The position numbers were made by a program, and so were the translations under genes. A DNA stretch of 59,363 nucleotides from Pseudomonadota bacterium (GTDB taxonomy: Bacteria > Tectomicrobia > Entotheonellia > Entotheonellales > Entotheonellaceae). The DNA lies in assembly GCA_005777235.1 (NCBI GenBank), contig SXND01000032.1, positions 1 to 59,363 on the forward strand, given 5' to 3'. The notes under the pieces are model-generated. The model made no database searches. It saw only the letters and a program-made list of their open reading frames with translations, and was not told the DNA's origin. Of this stretch, positions 22,389 through 31,104 are shown in pieces (position 1 is the first letter of the stretch; each line of letters starts with the position of its first letter).

Positions 22389-24938
22389 TCATCCGGCACC
22401 GTGTAAGACAAAGGCCGCCCAGAAAAAGGGATGGGGATAGCGGGCACGAATCTCCTGGCGCGCCAGGGCCAGGGCCACGGCTTTCGGTTTCCCGGCCTGC
22501 AAAGCGCGATAGAAGTGCGTCATAAACTCCTCGGTGGCCTCGGAAGCCACCTCCCACAGACTGACCACCACATTGCGCGCCCCTGCTTGGTGTAACGCCC
22601 TGGCAAAGTTCGCCACCCCTTCGCCAGCGATGGCCTCGCCACGCCCGGTGACACAGGCTGAGAGCACCACCATGTCCGCATCGAGTGGCATATCGAGCAC
22701 TTCACTGAGGGTGAGCAGTCCATCATCCTGGGTCGTATTGTCGACCTGCCCGAGCAATAAAAAGGGCTCGTTGACTCCCTGTAACTTGCCTGGTAAATCG
22801 GCGTGGGTAGCAAAGTGCAGATAGCGATACTGTGCCAACGGGGCGTGACGCAATTGCGTCTCATTGGCCACCGCATGCAACAGGACATGCGGTGGCTGTG
22901 GCGCTGTGCCGAGGATCTGCGCAATCGCCTTGATCTCACTTTCGGTCTCTGGCAACGGCGGATAACTCAAGGTCTCGTCCTGCGTGCTCTGCCCGCTGAG
23001 GCGCTGGATCGCCCGCCCCCGAAAGGCATAGGCGCTGAGCGCTTGGGCGGGGAGGGTGGGGAACGGCATGCCCTGCTTATACGCCGTGTAGCGCGGATCC
23101 TGGCGATCATAAATGGGATGTCCCAGGGCAAAAAAAGCGTTGGTGGCGTTGGATGGTCCCAGAGTTCTGAGCAATGCGAATACCGTGGCGGATTGGACAT
23201 AGGTCAGCGCCCACTCCTCCCCGACAAAGCGCGCGCCCTGCACCGTCGGCCCTGGGGTGGTCACGAGGCTTTCAAAAGGCAGGGCCCCGAGGATCCCGTC
23301 TGGCACAATCGTGAGTGGGGTGCCGGGGGCGAGATCGCGCAGCGCGTCTGCCAGCAGCAGACGATATAAGTGGTGCCCTTGCTGTGGGGAGAAGGCACTC
23401 ATCCCGCTGCCACTACTCTGTTGTAATGGCCGGAGGAAGGTCTGGACCTGCTGCTCGAGATCGGCTTGACGCACAGGCAGGCGCCACACGTTGTCCACCC
23501 CACCTGTGGTGAGGCGGAAGAGGTAGGTCGCCTCCTCGCCAATCGCATATTCGAGGAGCACCTCGGAGCCGCGCAACTGCAGGGCCTCAGGTGGTAGCGG
23601 TTGCGGGTAATGTAAGGCCGCATAGCGCGGATGCTCCTGCCGCAGGCGGGCCGTAAGGGCCTGCAACTGCTGGGTGAGACGCTGCTTATGCTGCTGCCAG
23701 GTGTGCAGTGCCTCGGGGCCCTGTTGGTACGCCGTGCTCCATTGCTCCTGCAGGACGCTCATCTGGGTGTGTAGCAGGTCTTCTTCGCCTCGGACATCAG
23801 CAGGTATGGTCACTCTGGTACTGTGCCGGGCGGCAGAGGCCATGGTTTCGAGCAGCACCCGCGCCTTGGTGGCTTCAGCAAAGTACAAGGCCGCCGCGGC
23901 CATGGTGCGACCATAGAGTGCAAAGCGTGGATCAGGCGCTTCGCCCTGCAGCGCGCGTTCCGCCAGCGTGGCCACCAGGGCACGGTAGGCCCGAATACGC
24001 CCCCCCCTGGCGCTCTCGCCAAAGAACGTGAGCCGATCCGTCACACGCTGCCGCATCTCTTCCGCCAGGGAGACGGCTTGGAGTAAGGACGCCGCGGCCT
24101 CCGGCAGCCGTCGCAGACCGCGTAGCGCTAGCCCCTGCTGGGTCGCCAGCAGGAAGCGATAGTGGTCCGTCTCCTGCGCCACGGGCCTACCGGTCTGTAA
24201 GAGTGCCAACGCGGGCGCATAGCGCTGGGTCGCCAGGTAGACCTCTACCAGTACGGCCTTGGCGCGCCACGGCAGCGCGGTCTTTTGCTGGAGTACATCC
24301 GCGGCCAGGGCAGCGCGTTCGGCGTCCTGATACCGCTGCTGGAAGAGGTACACGGTGGCGATATTGTTGAGGGCGGTGGCGCTGTCTGCCGCGCTGTCGC
24401 GTTGTTTGGCGATCTGGAGCACGTGCTCAAAATGTGCGAGCGCGTGGTCATAGTCGCCTTGCGCACCGTATGCGACCCCCAAGCCGTTGCGGGCCGCGGC
24501 CACGTCGCGTGGCTGCGTCAAGCCCTCGGGCACCTCCAAGGCTTCCGTAAAGTGGGCCAGCGCCTTGTCATACTGACTGCTCAAGAAGGACACGGCACCA
24601 AGGCTATGCAGTGTGGCGGCTAGGTCGTGGGTGTACTGATTTTCCCGTGTGATCTGCAGCGCTTCGTGCAAGGCTGTAAGGGCCTTGTCTGGGTGGCCAA
24701 GGACACCATAAAGAAACCCGATGCTGGTGAGATTGGCGGCAATGTGCTTGGGGAATTTCAGGTGTCTGGCCAGCGTGAGCGAGTGCGCATACGCGGTCAG
24801 CGCCTCCTGGTACTGCCCCTGCGTATACGCCGTTACGCCTTGCTGATAGCTCTGCAAGACGTCGTGGAGACTTTGGGCGTGCAATCCCGAGGCGGAGAGC
24901 AGAAGACCGACGAGCACATAGCGGAGATGCAAGAGCAC
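22389..24938 (-). CDS. Exported TPR-CHAT domain protein (caspase-like)
   Basis: An 849-residue protein. GTG 24938 is chosen as start because a GGAGGG lies 5 bp upstream and it gives a clean signal peptide (VLLHLRYVLVGLLLSASGLHAQ); the frame stays open upstream. Residues about 25-330 are TPR repeats (ALTAYAHSLTLARHLK, ALTALHEALQITRENQ, ALAHFEHVLQIAKQRD). A coiled stretch follows, and the C-terminal about 300 residues are a CHAT protease domain. The catalytic dyad is His in RYLHFATHADLPG (about 711) and Cys in VVLSACVTGRGEAI (about 762), both intact, with a typical end FWAAFVLHG. It is divergent from the OmpA and BON-DUF4384 genes. Known CHAT proteases such as TPR-CHAT/Csx29 cut specific proteins when triggered; this one appears to be exported. 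Confidence 0.9.
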   Translation of the reverse strand: MLLHLRYVLVGLLLSASGLHAQSLHDVLQSYQQGVTAYTQGQYQEALTAYAHSLTLARHLKFPKHIAANLTSIGFLYGVLGHPDKALTALHEALQITRENQYTHDLAATLHSLGAVSFLSSQYDKALAHFTEALEVPEGLTQPRDVAAARNGLGVAYGAQGDYDHALAHFEHVLQIAKQRDSAADSATALNNIATVYLFQQRYQDAERAALAADVLQQKTALPWRAKAVLVEVYLATQRYAPALALLQTGRPVAQETDHYRFLLATQQGLALRGLRRLPEAAASLLQAVSLAEEMRQRVTDRLTFFGESARGGRIRAYRALVATLAERALQGEAPDPRFALYGRTMAAAALYFAEATKARVLLETMASAARHSTRVTIPADVRGEEDLLHTQMSVLQEQWSTAYQQGPEALHTWQQHKQRLTQQLQALTARLRQEHPRYAALHYPQPLPPEALQLRGSEVLLEYAIGEEATYLFRLTTGGVDNVWRLPVRQADLEQQVQTFLRPLQQSSGSGMSAFSPQQGHHLYRLLLADALRDLAPGTPLTIVPDGILGALPFESLVTTPGPTVQGARFVGEEWALTYVQSATVFALLRTLGPSNATNAFFALGHPIYDRQDPRYTAYKQGMPFPTLPAQALSAYAFRGRAIQRLSGQSTQDETLSYPPLPETESEIKAIAQILGTAPQPPHVLLHAVANETQLRHAPLAQYRYLHFATHADLPGKLQGVNEPFLLLGQVDNTTQDDGLLTLSEVLDMPLDADMVVLSACVTGRGEAIAGEGVANFARALHQAGARNVVVSLWEVASEATEEFMTHFYRALQAGKPKAVALALARQEIRARYPHPFFWAAFVLHGAG

Positions 24939-25174
24939 AAGCCCTCCTTGACGTTCACGAGACCTGTTGTCATGCAAATAAAGCACACGTACTGCTATGT
25001 TTACCATGAAAATGATGTCGCATGCTGAATTTCGACTGTGATACACATCACTGTATGGCGCGTTGCATCCTGGATATACTGCCATCATAGCGACAGGGCA
25101 TGCTGGCGCTGCTTGGCAATGATGCTGCAAGCTGCCACATGGCGGAGGGAACGTCTACGCAGGAGATATCGACT

Positions 25175-25759
25175 ATGTATAGGTTCCACGTGACACAGGC
25201 TCTGGCTCTCGTACTGTTACCCACCATGCTCGCCTTCCCAAGCTCCTCTGCGGCACAAGGTGCCGGAGGATTGACGGACGCGCGCGGACGGAGTACATAT
25301 AGCGTGGAAGAGCTGGCGCAAGCGCTCTTCGCAGACCCTGCGGCTCCCGTACGCACACGAGGCGTCGGGCCAGCACAAGCGCTGCAGGTGGCGCCCGCGC
25401 CACGGCCAACCGTGACGCTCAATGTACTCTTTGCTCCCAGTGCTGAGGCGCTGCCGGATGTCGCGTACGCGGAGATTGACAAGTTGGGCACCGTGCTCAG
25501 CTGGCCGCAGTATGCCGAATATCGTATCCAACTTGAAGGCCATACGGACAACCAGGGTGCGGAGCGTCAGAATCGCCTGCTCTCCGAAAAGCGCGTGCAA
25601 GGTATCAAGGCCTACCTGGCGAAAAATTTCCAGGTCGCCCCTGAGCGCGTGCGTACCGTGGGTTATGGCTCTGCAAAACCTATCGCCCCGAATGATACCC
25701 CAACAGGGCGCTTGCAGAATCGGCGTGTTGAGGTCGTGAATCTCGGACGTGCTCAGTAA
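25175..25759 (+). CDS. OmpA-family peptidoglycan-binding protein
   Basis: A 194-residue exported protein: signal peptide (about 1-27, ending SSSAAQ), a short linker, and an OmpA C-terminal domain from about residue 85. Seen: the LEGHTDNQGAERQN motif with the Asp that binds diaminopimelate, LSEKRVQGIKAYL, VRTVGYGSAKPIAPNDT and the closing LQNRRVEVV with its conserved Arg. There is no lipobox, so it is probably periplasmic. The start at 25175 has GGAG upstream. It is followed after 60 bp by the BON-DUF4384 gene, probably in one operon. Confidence 0.9.
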   Translation: MYRFHVTQALALVLLPTMLAFPSSSAAQGAGGLTDARGRSTYSVEELAQALFADPAAPVRTRGVGPAQALQVAPAPRPTVTLNVLFAPSAEALPDVAYAEIDKLGTVLSWPQYAEYRIQLEGHTDNQGAERQNRLLSEKRVQGIKAYLAKNFQVAPERVRTVGYGSAKPIAPNDTPTGRLQNRRVEVVNLGRAQ

Positions 25760-25819
25760 GGCCCGTGGGCATCCCGGACGCTGTACAACAGTCAAGGGTC
25801 TTTGGGCGAGGAGAAAGCT

Positions 25820-26614
25820 ATGAGGACGCTTATCGCAGCGCTGGGAGGGCTGCTGCTCATGCTTTCCCTCGCCTATACCTACTGGTATCTTCCGTCTCTT
25901 GCCTGCCCGCCCACGGCTGAGATACGCGCCACACTCCTCCAAAACGCCGCAGCTCAACAATGTGCCAATGTGAGCATTACTGCCGAACATTGCGTGGTCC
26001 GGCTCCAGGGACGGGTGGAGAATGCCACACAGCGGGCGCGTTTACAGGAGGCCGCTGAGCGCATCCAAGGTGTCTCGACGGTAAACGCCGCGTTACTCCG
26101 TGTGATCGGCCCGCCCTTTTGCGAGATCCTGGATGTGTTGGAACCTCTCCAACAGCAGGCGAATGCTCGCAATATCGGTTTGCACGTCCAGTTGGTCAAC
26201 AAGGCCGGGCAGAAGGTTCCCGTGTATACCACGGGGGAAAACATCATCATTGAAGTCACTACCCCTGCCGCCTTCGACAGCTTTGTGTACGTGGATTACT
26301 ACACCACCGATGGACAGGTGCAGCATCTGTTTCCGAATCTCCAAGAAGCGCTCAACCATTTTCCCCCGCGCAGCGTCTATACGGTGGGACAGCCGGATGA
26401 GCGGCATATGGTCTGGCAACCGTACCCGCCTTTTGGACGTGAACTCATTACGGTACTTGCCAGCAGGAAACCCCTCGTCTTCCAGCCCAAGGCCCCACGC
26501 TATGACCCCGAGCCCTACAATCTCTACCTGGACCAACTACGTCAGGCACTTCCCAAAGAACGGACTGATATTGGGGCGGCCATTTATACTATCGAAACAC
26601 GTGCAAATCCCTGA
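25820..26614 (+). CDS. Membrane-anchored BON-DUF4384 protein
   Basis: A 264-residue protein starting MRTLIAALGGLLLMLSL, with a GAGGAG 6 bp upstream. After the hydrophobic anchor comes a BON-like domain (about 30-95: VSITAEHCVVRLQGRVENA, QGVSTVNAALLRV), then PPFCEILDVLEPL and a DUF4384 domain. The DUF4384 marks are GENIIIEVTTPAAFDSFVYVDYY, the diagnostic HLFPN, and GRELITVLASRKPL. DUF4384 domains are known mainly as partners fused to caspase-like (peptidase C14) or kinase domains. Finding one beside a CHAT protease supports a functional unit, though that is inference. Confidence 0.82.
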   Translation: MRTLIAALGGLLLMLSLAYTYWYLPSLACPPTAEIRATLLQNAAAQQCANVSITAEHCVVRLQGRVENATQRARLQEAAERIQGVSTVNAALLRVIGPPFCEILDVLEPLQQQANARNIGLHVQLVNKAGQKVPVYTTGENIIIEVTTPAAFDSFVYVDYYTTDGQVQHLFPNLQEALNHFPPRSVYTVGQPDERHMVWQPYPPFGRELITVLASRKPLVFQPKAPRYDPEPYNLYLDQLRQALPKERTDIGAAIYTIETRANP

Positions 26615-26906
26615 AAACGCCCCGTAGACAGGGCCACCGCCACGGTCGCCATGATCGTGCGAGCCCCAGCCCACAGACGGTCGCCCCATGTGCGGCCCCT
26701 CGACGTGATCCATCCCCACGCCCCCCTGCGGCCCTGCCGAGCGTGCGAAGCCCGGCTTGGAAGGCTCACGGGCGGGGGAGAACCGCCTGCGCACCACGTG
26801 GGAGGCATGCACACACAGCCCCGTAGGCAGCGCCTGCGCTTGCAAAGTCTCCGACAAATCTCTATGTTCTAGAGGCTGACCCCTATGCCTAGTAAGGAGT
26901 GATTCG

Positions 26907-27440
26907 ATGCCATCTGAACCTGCAGTTGCCCCCGCGCTCACACCCGTGCCCACGTTGACTGCGACGCTGCTCACGGCGATGTACACCCATGCCCAGTCCA
27001 CCTACCCGGAAGAATGCTGTGGTTTCCTGTTTGGACCGCACGAGAGCCCCGTGGTGGATACCGTCCAGCCCTGCGTCAACGAGCAAAATCGCTATCATGC
27101 CCTCGATCCCGAGCGCTTCCCGCGTACGGCACGGACGGCCTATTATCTTGGCGGCAAAGACCTCCGTCTCCTGATGCAGAGCATGACCAGCCCGCGGCCC
27201 GTGAAGATCATCTATCATTCGCATATTGACGTTGGGGCCTATTTTTCTGCTGAGGATATTCGGGCCGCCCTTGGTCGTGAACCCGATGCCACGGCGGAAC
27301 CCCTCTACCCCGTGGACTATCTGGTGATTGACGCCCAGGGCGACCACGTGGCCGGGGCCAAGCTGTTTCGCTGGGATGCCCAGCAACACGCCTTTGCGCA
27401 GATTGCCACGTATCCTGGCTCCGCAGCATTCCCAGCGTAG
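26907..27440 (+). CDS. JAMM-motif (Mov34/MPN, M67) metallopeptidase
   Basis: A 177-residue JAB1/MPN protein. The full zinc-protease signature is present: Glu35/Glu36 in PEECCGF, and HSHIDVGAYFSAED giving His104, His106, Ser114 and Asp117 (H-x-H-x7-S-x2-D). Bacterial members cleave sulfur-carrier ubiquitin-like proteins or their adducts (for example CysO-cysteine). No ThiS/MoaD or E1-like gene is adjacent, so the substrate is unknown. The 292-bp gap upstream (26615-26906) shows no gene. It is followed after 69 bp by the CMD-family gene. Confidence 0.92.
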   Translation: MPSEPAVAPALTPVPTLTATLLTAMYTHAQSTYPEECCGFLFGPHESPVVDTVQPCVNEQNRYHALDPERFPRTARTAYYLGGKDLRLLMQSMTSPRPVKIIYHSHIDVGAYFSAEDIRAALGREPDATAEPLYPVDYLVIDAQGDHVAGAKLFRWDAQQHAFAQIATYPGSAAFPA

Positions 27441-27509
27441 CACGGCCTCCTGCGGCCGTCCCAGCGCCTTGGCCGTAGACGTCTTGTCTCTGTGACCTAG
27501 GAGAACAGC

Positions 27510-28064
27510 ATGGCTCGCATCCCTCAAGTCACCCGTGAACGCGTGCGTGAGGACTTACGCAACATTTTCGACGACATCAACGCTGGGCCGAGTGGCGTGG
27601 GCACGGGACCGATGGCCGTGTTGAAATACAGCCCGGAGATGGCCCGCCGCGCCATCCCCCTGTTCAATTACGTGCGCAACGAATCCACGTTGCCCCTCAA
27701 AATCCGCGAACTGGCCATGCTGACCACGGCCCGCGCCAAAGACTGCCCCTATATCTGGTATGTGCATGCGCCACTGGGGCGGCAGGCCGGTCTGAGCGAT
27801 GCGCTTCTTACGGCCCTGCGGGAGCGCCAGCCCCTGCCGCCCATGGCGGAAGACGAGGCCGTGGTTCTCCAGCTCGGCATGGAGTTTTTCCAGACCAATC
27901 GCGTCAGCCAGGCCACCTTCGACACGGCGCTGGCACATTTTGGCCCCCAGGGGCTGGTCGAATTGACCACCTTGATGGGCTTCTACGCTATGCTGGCCTT
28001 CAACGCCAACACCGTCGATCTGGGACGCCCTCCAGAGAGTGCTGAGCCACCCTTGCCCGTGTAA
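27510..28064 (+). CDS. Carboxymuconolactone decarboxylase-like (AhpD-fold) protein
   Basis: A 184-residue all-helical protein with the family core LPLKIRELAMLTTARAKDCPYIWYVHAPLGRQAGLS. The His and the Cys are present, but the redox CxxC of AhpD peroxidases is replaced by C-P-Y-I-W. This points to the gamma-carboxymuconolactone decarboxylase-like branch rather than a thiol peroxidase; the actual reaction is unknown. It has an AGGAG upstream of the ATG. Confidence 0.87.
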   Translation: MARIPQVTRERVREDLRNIFDDINAGPSGVGTGPMAVLKYSPEMARRAIPLFNYVRNESTLPLKIRELAMLTTARAKDCPYIWYVHAPLGRQAGLSDALLTALRERQPLPPMAEDEAVVLQLGMEFFQTNRVSQATFDTALAHFGPQGLVELTTLMGFYAMLAFNANTVDLGRPPESAEPPLPV

Positions 28065-28165
28065 GGGCGGCGCGCACGGTACGGCTGGCGCATCACTGCG
28101 CCGGGCCTCAAGCATGCTATACTGGCGCATCTGAATCGTCCGCCCTCTCGCAAAGGAACATCCCT

Positions 28166-29131
28166 ATGCTGAAACTCGTCATGATGCCGCCTCAAAACGA
28201 CCTGCATCGCCAATGGGCGTCGCGCCTGCAACGCAGCCTGCCGGACTATCGTGTGGTGGTGCCGGAGACGGAGGATGAGGCGCGTCGTGAGCTGGTCGAT
28301 GCCGATGCGGTCTATGGCTGGGTACCACCAGACGCACTCCCCAGCGCCACCAAACTACGCTGGCTGCAAAATCCCCAGGCCGGGCCAGCGCCGGGTTATT
28401 ATTATCCTGCCTTGACTGCCCATCCGGTGGTGGTATGCAACCCGCGTGGCATCTACTTTGACCACATCAGCCACCACATCGTAATGTTTGTCCTGGCCCT
28501 GTCGCGTGGCTTGCCGGACTATATGGAAGCCCAGCGCCAGCGGCGCTGGGACCAGCAGGCCCGGCAGCATCCTTATATGTACCTGGGGGAGGCCACGGCC
28601 ATTATTGTCGGCGTGGGTGGCATTGGCCATGAGACCGCCCGGCTCTGTACGGCTCTGGGCATGACCGTGTTCGGCGTCGATCCCCGCCCGGAGCACCAGG
28701 TGGCTGGGGTGGAGATCCATCCTACTGCCGAGCTCGACACCTTGCTGCCCCGCGCCGATTTTGTGATTGTCACGACCCCGCATACGCCAGAGACCGAGGG
28801 CATGTGGAACGCCGCGCGCTTCCGTTTGATGAAACCCACGGCGTATTTCATCAACATCGGACGCGGTAAGACCACCCGCCTGGATGACTTGGCCGATGCG
28901 CTGGAGCAGGGGGTGCTGGCCGGGTGCGGTCTTGATGTGTTTGAGACGGAACCGCTGCCGGCTGCGCACCGTCTGTGGACCATGCCCAATGTGCTGCTCA
29001 CGCCACACATTGCCGTGCGTGACGCGGAGAATATCCCAGAGCGCCGCTTTCTCGTCCTCTTGGAAAATGCCCGCCGTTTCGCCGCTGGGGAGCCGCTGCG
29101 CAATGTGGTCGATAAAGCTGCCTGGTACTGA
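28166..29131 (+). CDS. D-2-hydroxyacid dehydrogenase (NAD-binding)
   Basis: A 321-residue dehydrogenase of the D-isomer-specific 2-hydroxyacid family. Seen: a catalytic domain built from both termini, the Rossmann motif IIVGVGGIGHETARL (about 150-164) with the Asp of VFGVDPRP for NAD preference, TTPHTPETEGMWN, NIGRGK (catalytic Arg region; here the usual RG-x-x-VD is altered to RGKTTRLDD), the Glu in GCGLDVFETEPL and the catalytic His in NVLLTPHIA. The substrate (glyoxylate/hydroxypyruvate-like) is not determinable. The ATG has AAAGGA upstream. Confidence 0.92.
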   Translation: MLKLVMMPPQNDLHRQWASRLQRSLPDYRVVVPETEDEARRELVDADAVYGWVPPDALPSATKLRWLQNPQAGPAPGYYYPALTAHPVVVCNPRGIYFDHISHHIVMFVLALSRGLPDYMEAQRQRRWDQQARQHPYMYLGEATAIIVGVGGIGHETARLCTALGMTVFGVDPRPEHQVAGVEIHPTAELDTLLPRADFVIVTTPHTPETEGMWNAARFRLMKPTAYFINIGRGKTTRLDDLADALEQGVLAGCGLDVFETEPLPAAHRLWTMPNVLLTPHIAVRDAENIPERRFLVLLENARRFAAGEPLRNVVDKAAWY

Positions 29132-29700
29132 GTCCGAGGGAGCCAGTCTGCGAACGCAGGAGCGGCGCAAGATGGTGGCCGCGCTGCAGGCTGGAGACTG
29201 CCTGGAGGTGATTGGCGAATGTGCGGTGGCTTGCACGCCTCTCCCAACGGTAGGAGATCCATGGCCACGGCGCCACGCAGCCTCGGATGCGGGGGCCATG
29301 CCATTGCCCCAGGCGTCCCAGACGCCAAGGGCTCTGCTCCACGCCTAGCCGTTCCGACATTGTCACTATAACTATCTGTTAAATCTAGGAAAAATTCCAT
29401 AGTAAGCCAATAAAATGCCTCTGCTGAGGCCGGACGAGAGGACCACGGCATGCTCACAGGCTGGGGGGCCACAGGCGCAGTGGCGGCGTTGGGCTATGGA
29501 CGGGAGACCTGGCTCCGTGTGGATGCCTCGCTGCGTTACGACCCTGCTCACCGTACAATTATCTTGAAAATGATTTTCAAGATCATCTATACTCCCGCCA
29601 CCGATCAAGGCACTCGTGGTGCAGTACCGTACCATAGCTTGCCTCAGCCCGTGGACGTACAGCGCCGCCTCGAGGGCGGTTTGAGAGAAGGAGTCGGTCC
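29132..29700. promoter_or_regulatory. Intergenic region carrying the iron-operon promoter
   Basis: No gene is apparent in this 569-bp stretch. Its recognisable content is the Fur-like palindrome at 29561-29583, about 120 bp before the first gene of the iron-uptake operon, and an AT-richer patch at 29360-29410. The rest shows nothing I can name. Confidence 0.5.
29561..29583. promoter_or_regulatory. Fur-box-like operator
   Basis: The palindrome has perfect 10-bp arms ATCTTGAAAA and TTTTCAAGAT around a TGA centre. The core TTGAAAATGATTTTCAA closely matches Fur-binding sites of proteobacteria (TGAAAATGATTTTCA-like). It precedes a ferric-iron ABC transporter, so repression by Fur with iron is the natural reading. 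Binding itself is inferred. Confidence 0.85.
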
Positions 29701-30046
29701 ATGTCACGGTTGTCTATGTCCTATATGTCCCTGGGGTTGTCACTGCCTGCCAGCCTGGCGGTGGCCTCGGCAGCGGACGCGCCACCGCCCATCACGCGCA
29801 CCAGCGCGCCACATCGTTTCCGCCCTGATACCATCCGCGTCAAGGCCAATACCCCGGTCGTGCTGCACAGCCCCAACAAGGACACCGAGGACGAAGAAGC
29901 GCGAGCGTGCCGCGTGGCGCGTGGAGAACGTCATGCTGGACGGCACACCCCCGCACGCCAACATGCCGGCGTTCAAACCTCGGATCTCTCCCTTCGTCGG
30001 GGTATTCCACGTACAGACCGCTACAGGGCGCCTGGTGGCGCAATGA
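29701..30046 (+). pseudogene. Cupredoxin-like iron-uptake protein, frameshifted
   Basis: The first frame encodes a signal peptide (LSLPASLAVASAADA) and a cupredoxin start (HRFRPDTIRVKANTPVVLH, NKDTEDEE). The rest of the domain (ERAAWRVENVMLDG, ANMPAFKPRISPFVGVFHVQ, GRLVAQ) continues in the next frame from about 29900 to the TGA at 30044-30046. Joined, they make one EfeO/FtrA-type periplasmic cupredoxin of about 115 residues. Either the gene is broken or one base is wrong in the sequence. The stop overlaps the next ATG (ATGA), which argues that the downstream half was until recently translated as part of the operon. Copper-ligand residues are not all evident. Confidence 0.75.
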
Positions 30047-31080
30047 GGCACGTGCATATGCAGACTTTGCCATCGCTCAGGCCCTTAGGCCTGCCCGTAT
30101 TTCTCCTGCTCGCCTGCCTGGGGAGCAGCCACCTCGTACAGGCGCAGACCGAGGAAGTCGTGGTGTATTCGGCGCGGGCGCATTACGGCCAGGAGCCCGC
30201 CTTTGAGGCCTTTACGAAGGAAACCGGCATTGTCATCAAAAGTTTCGGCGGCAACCCTGGGGAACTCTTTGAGCGCCTGAAAGCCGAAGGCGACCAGACG
30301 CCAGCGGATGTGCTCATTTCTGTGGATGCGGGGGATCTGTGGAACGCCGCCCAAGCTGGGCTATTGGCGCCGATTGATTCCGCCGAACTCCGTGCCAACA
30401 TCCCGGTGCATCTGCGAGATGAGTCCAACCGCTGGTTCGGCCTGACGGTACGCGCCCGGACGATCATGTACAACACCCAAAAGGTGAAGCCGGACGAGTT
30501 GTCCACCTATGAAGCGCTGGGGAATCCCAAGTGGAAGAACCGTCTCTGCCTACGGACGTCGAGCCATATCTACAACCAGTCCCTGCTGGCCACCATGATC
30601 AAACACCATGGCGAGGCACGGGCCGAACCGATCATCCGCGCCTGGGTGGCCAACAACCCCACGCTGATCAACAGCGATACGCGTATCCTGGAGGCCATCG
30701 CGGCGGGCCAGTGCGATGTCGGACTCACCAATTCCTATTATCTCGGGCGCCTGCTGGCCAAGGACGCCCACTTTCCCGTGGCACCGTTCTGGGCCAATCA
30801 ACAGACCACCGGGACGCATGTCAATATCTCCGGCGCCGGGGTGACGGCGCATGCCAAACATCGCGCCCAGGCCATCAAGCTCCTCGAGTTTCTGGCCCGT
30901 CCGGCGGCGCAGCAACTCTTTGTCGACAGCAATTTGGAATATCCGGCGAATCCGCAGACGCCCGTGCATCCTATCCTGGCCGCCTGGGGGACGTTTAAGC
31001 ACGATGACGTCAATATTGCCGCGGCTGGCGAGTTTCAGGCTGCGGCCATCAAGCTGGCCGACCGCGCCGGCTACAAATAG
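30043..31080 (+). CDS. Ferric iron ABC transporter, periplasmic binding protein
   Basis: A 345-residue binding protein of the FbpA/FutA/AfuA type. Signal peptide about 1-35 (LGLPVFLLLACLGSSHLVQAQ). The mature part begins EEVVVYSARAHYGQEPAFEAF, the usual start of this family, and has FGGNPGELFERLKAEGDQTPADVLISVDAGDLW, RTIMYNTQKV and CDVGLTNSYYLGRLL with the iron-binding Tyr pair. ATG 30043 overlaps the preceding TGA (ATGA); a second ATG at 30058 is possible. It captures Fe3+ for the FbpBC-like permease and ATPase encoded next. Confidence 0.93.
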   Translation: MRHVHMQTLPSLRPLGLPVFLLLACLGSSHLVQAQTEEVVVYSARAHYGQEPAFEAFTKETGIVIKSFGGNPGELFERLKAEGDQTPADVLISVDAGDLWNAAQAGLLAPIDSAELRANIPVHLRDESNRWFGLTVRARTIMYNTQKVKPDELSTYEALGNPKWKNRLCLRTSSHIYNQSLLATMIKHHGEARAEPIIRAWVANNPTLINSDTRILEAIAAGQCDVGLTNSYYLGRLLAKDAHFPVAPFWANQQTTGTHVNISGAGVTAHAKHRAQAIKLLEFLARPAAQQLFVDSNLEYPANPQTPVHPILAAWGTFKHDDVNIAAAGEFQAAAIKLADRAGYK

Positions 31081-31104
31081 CGGCGCGCCAGGAGCCTACG
31101 ACAC

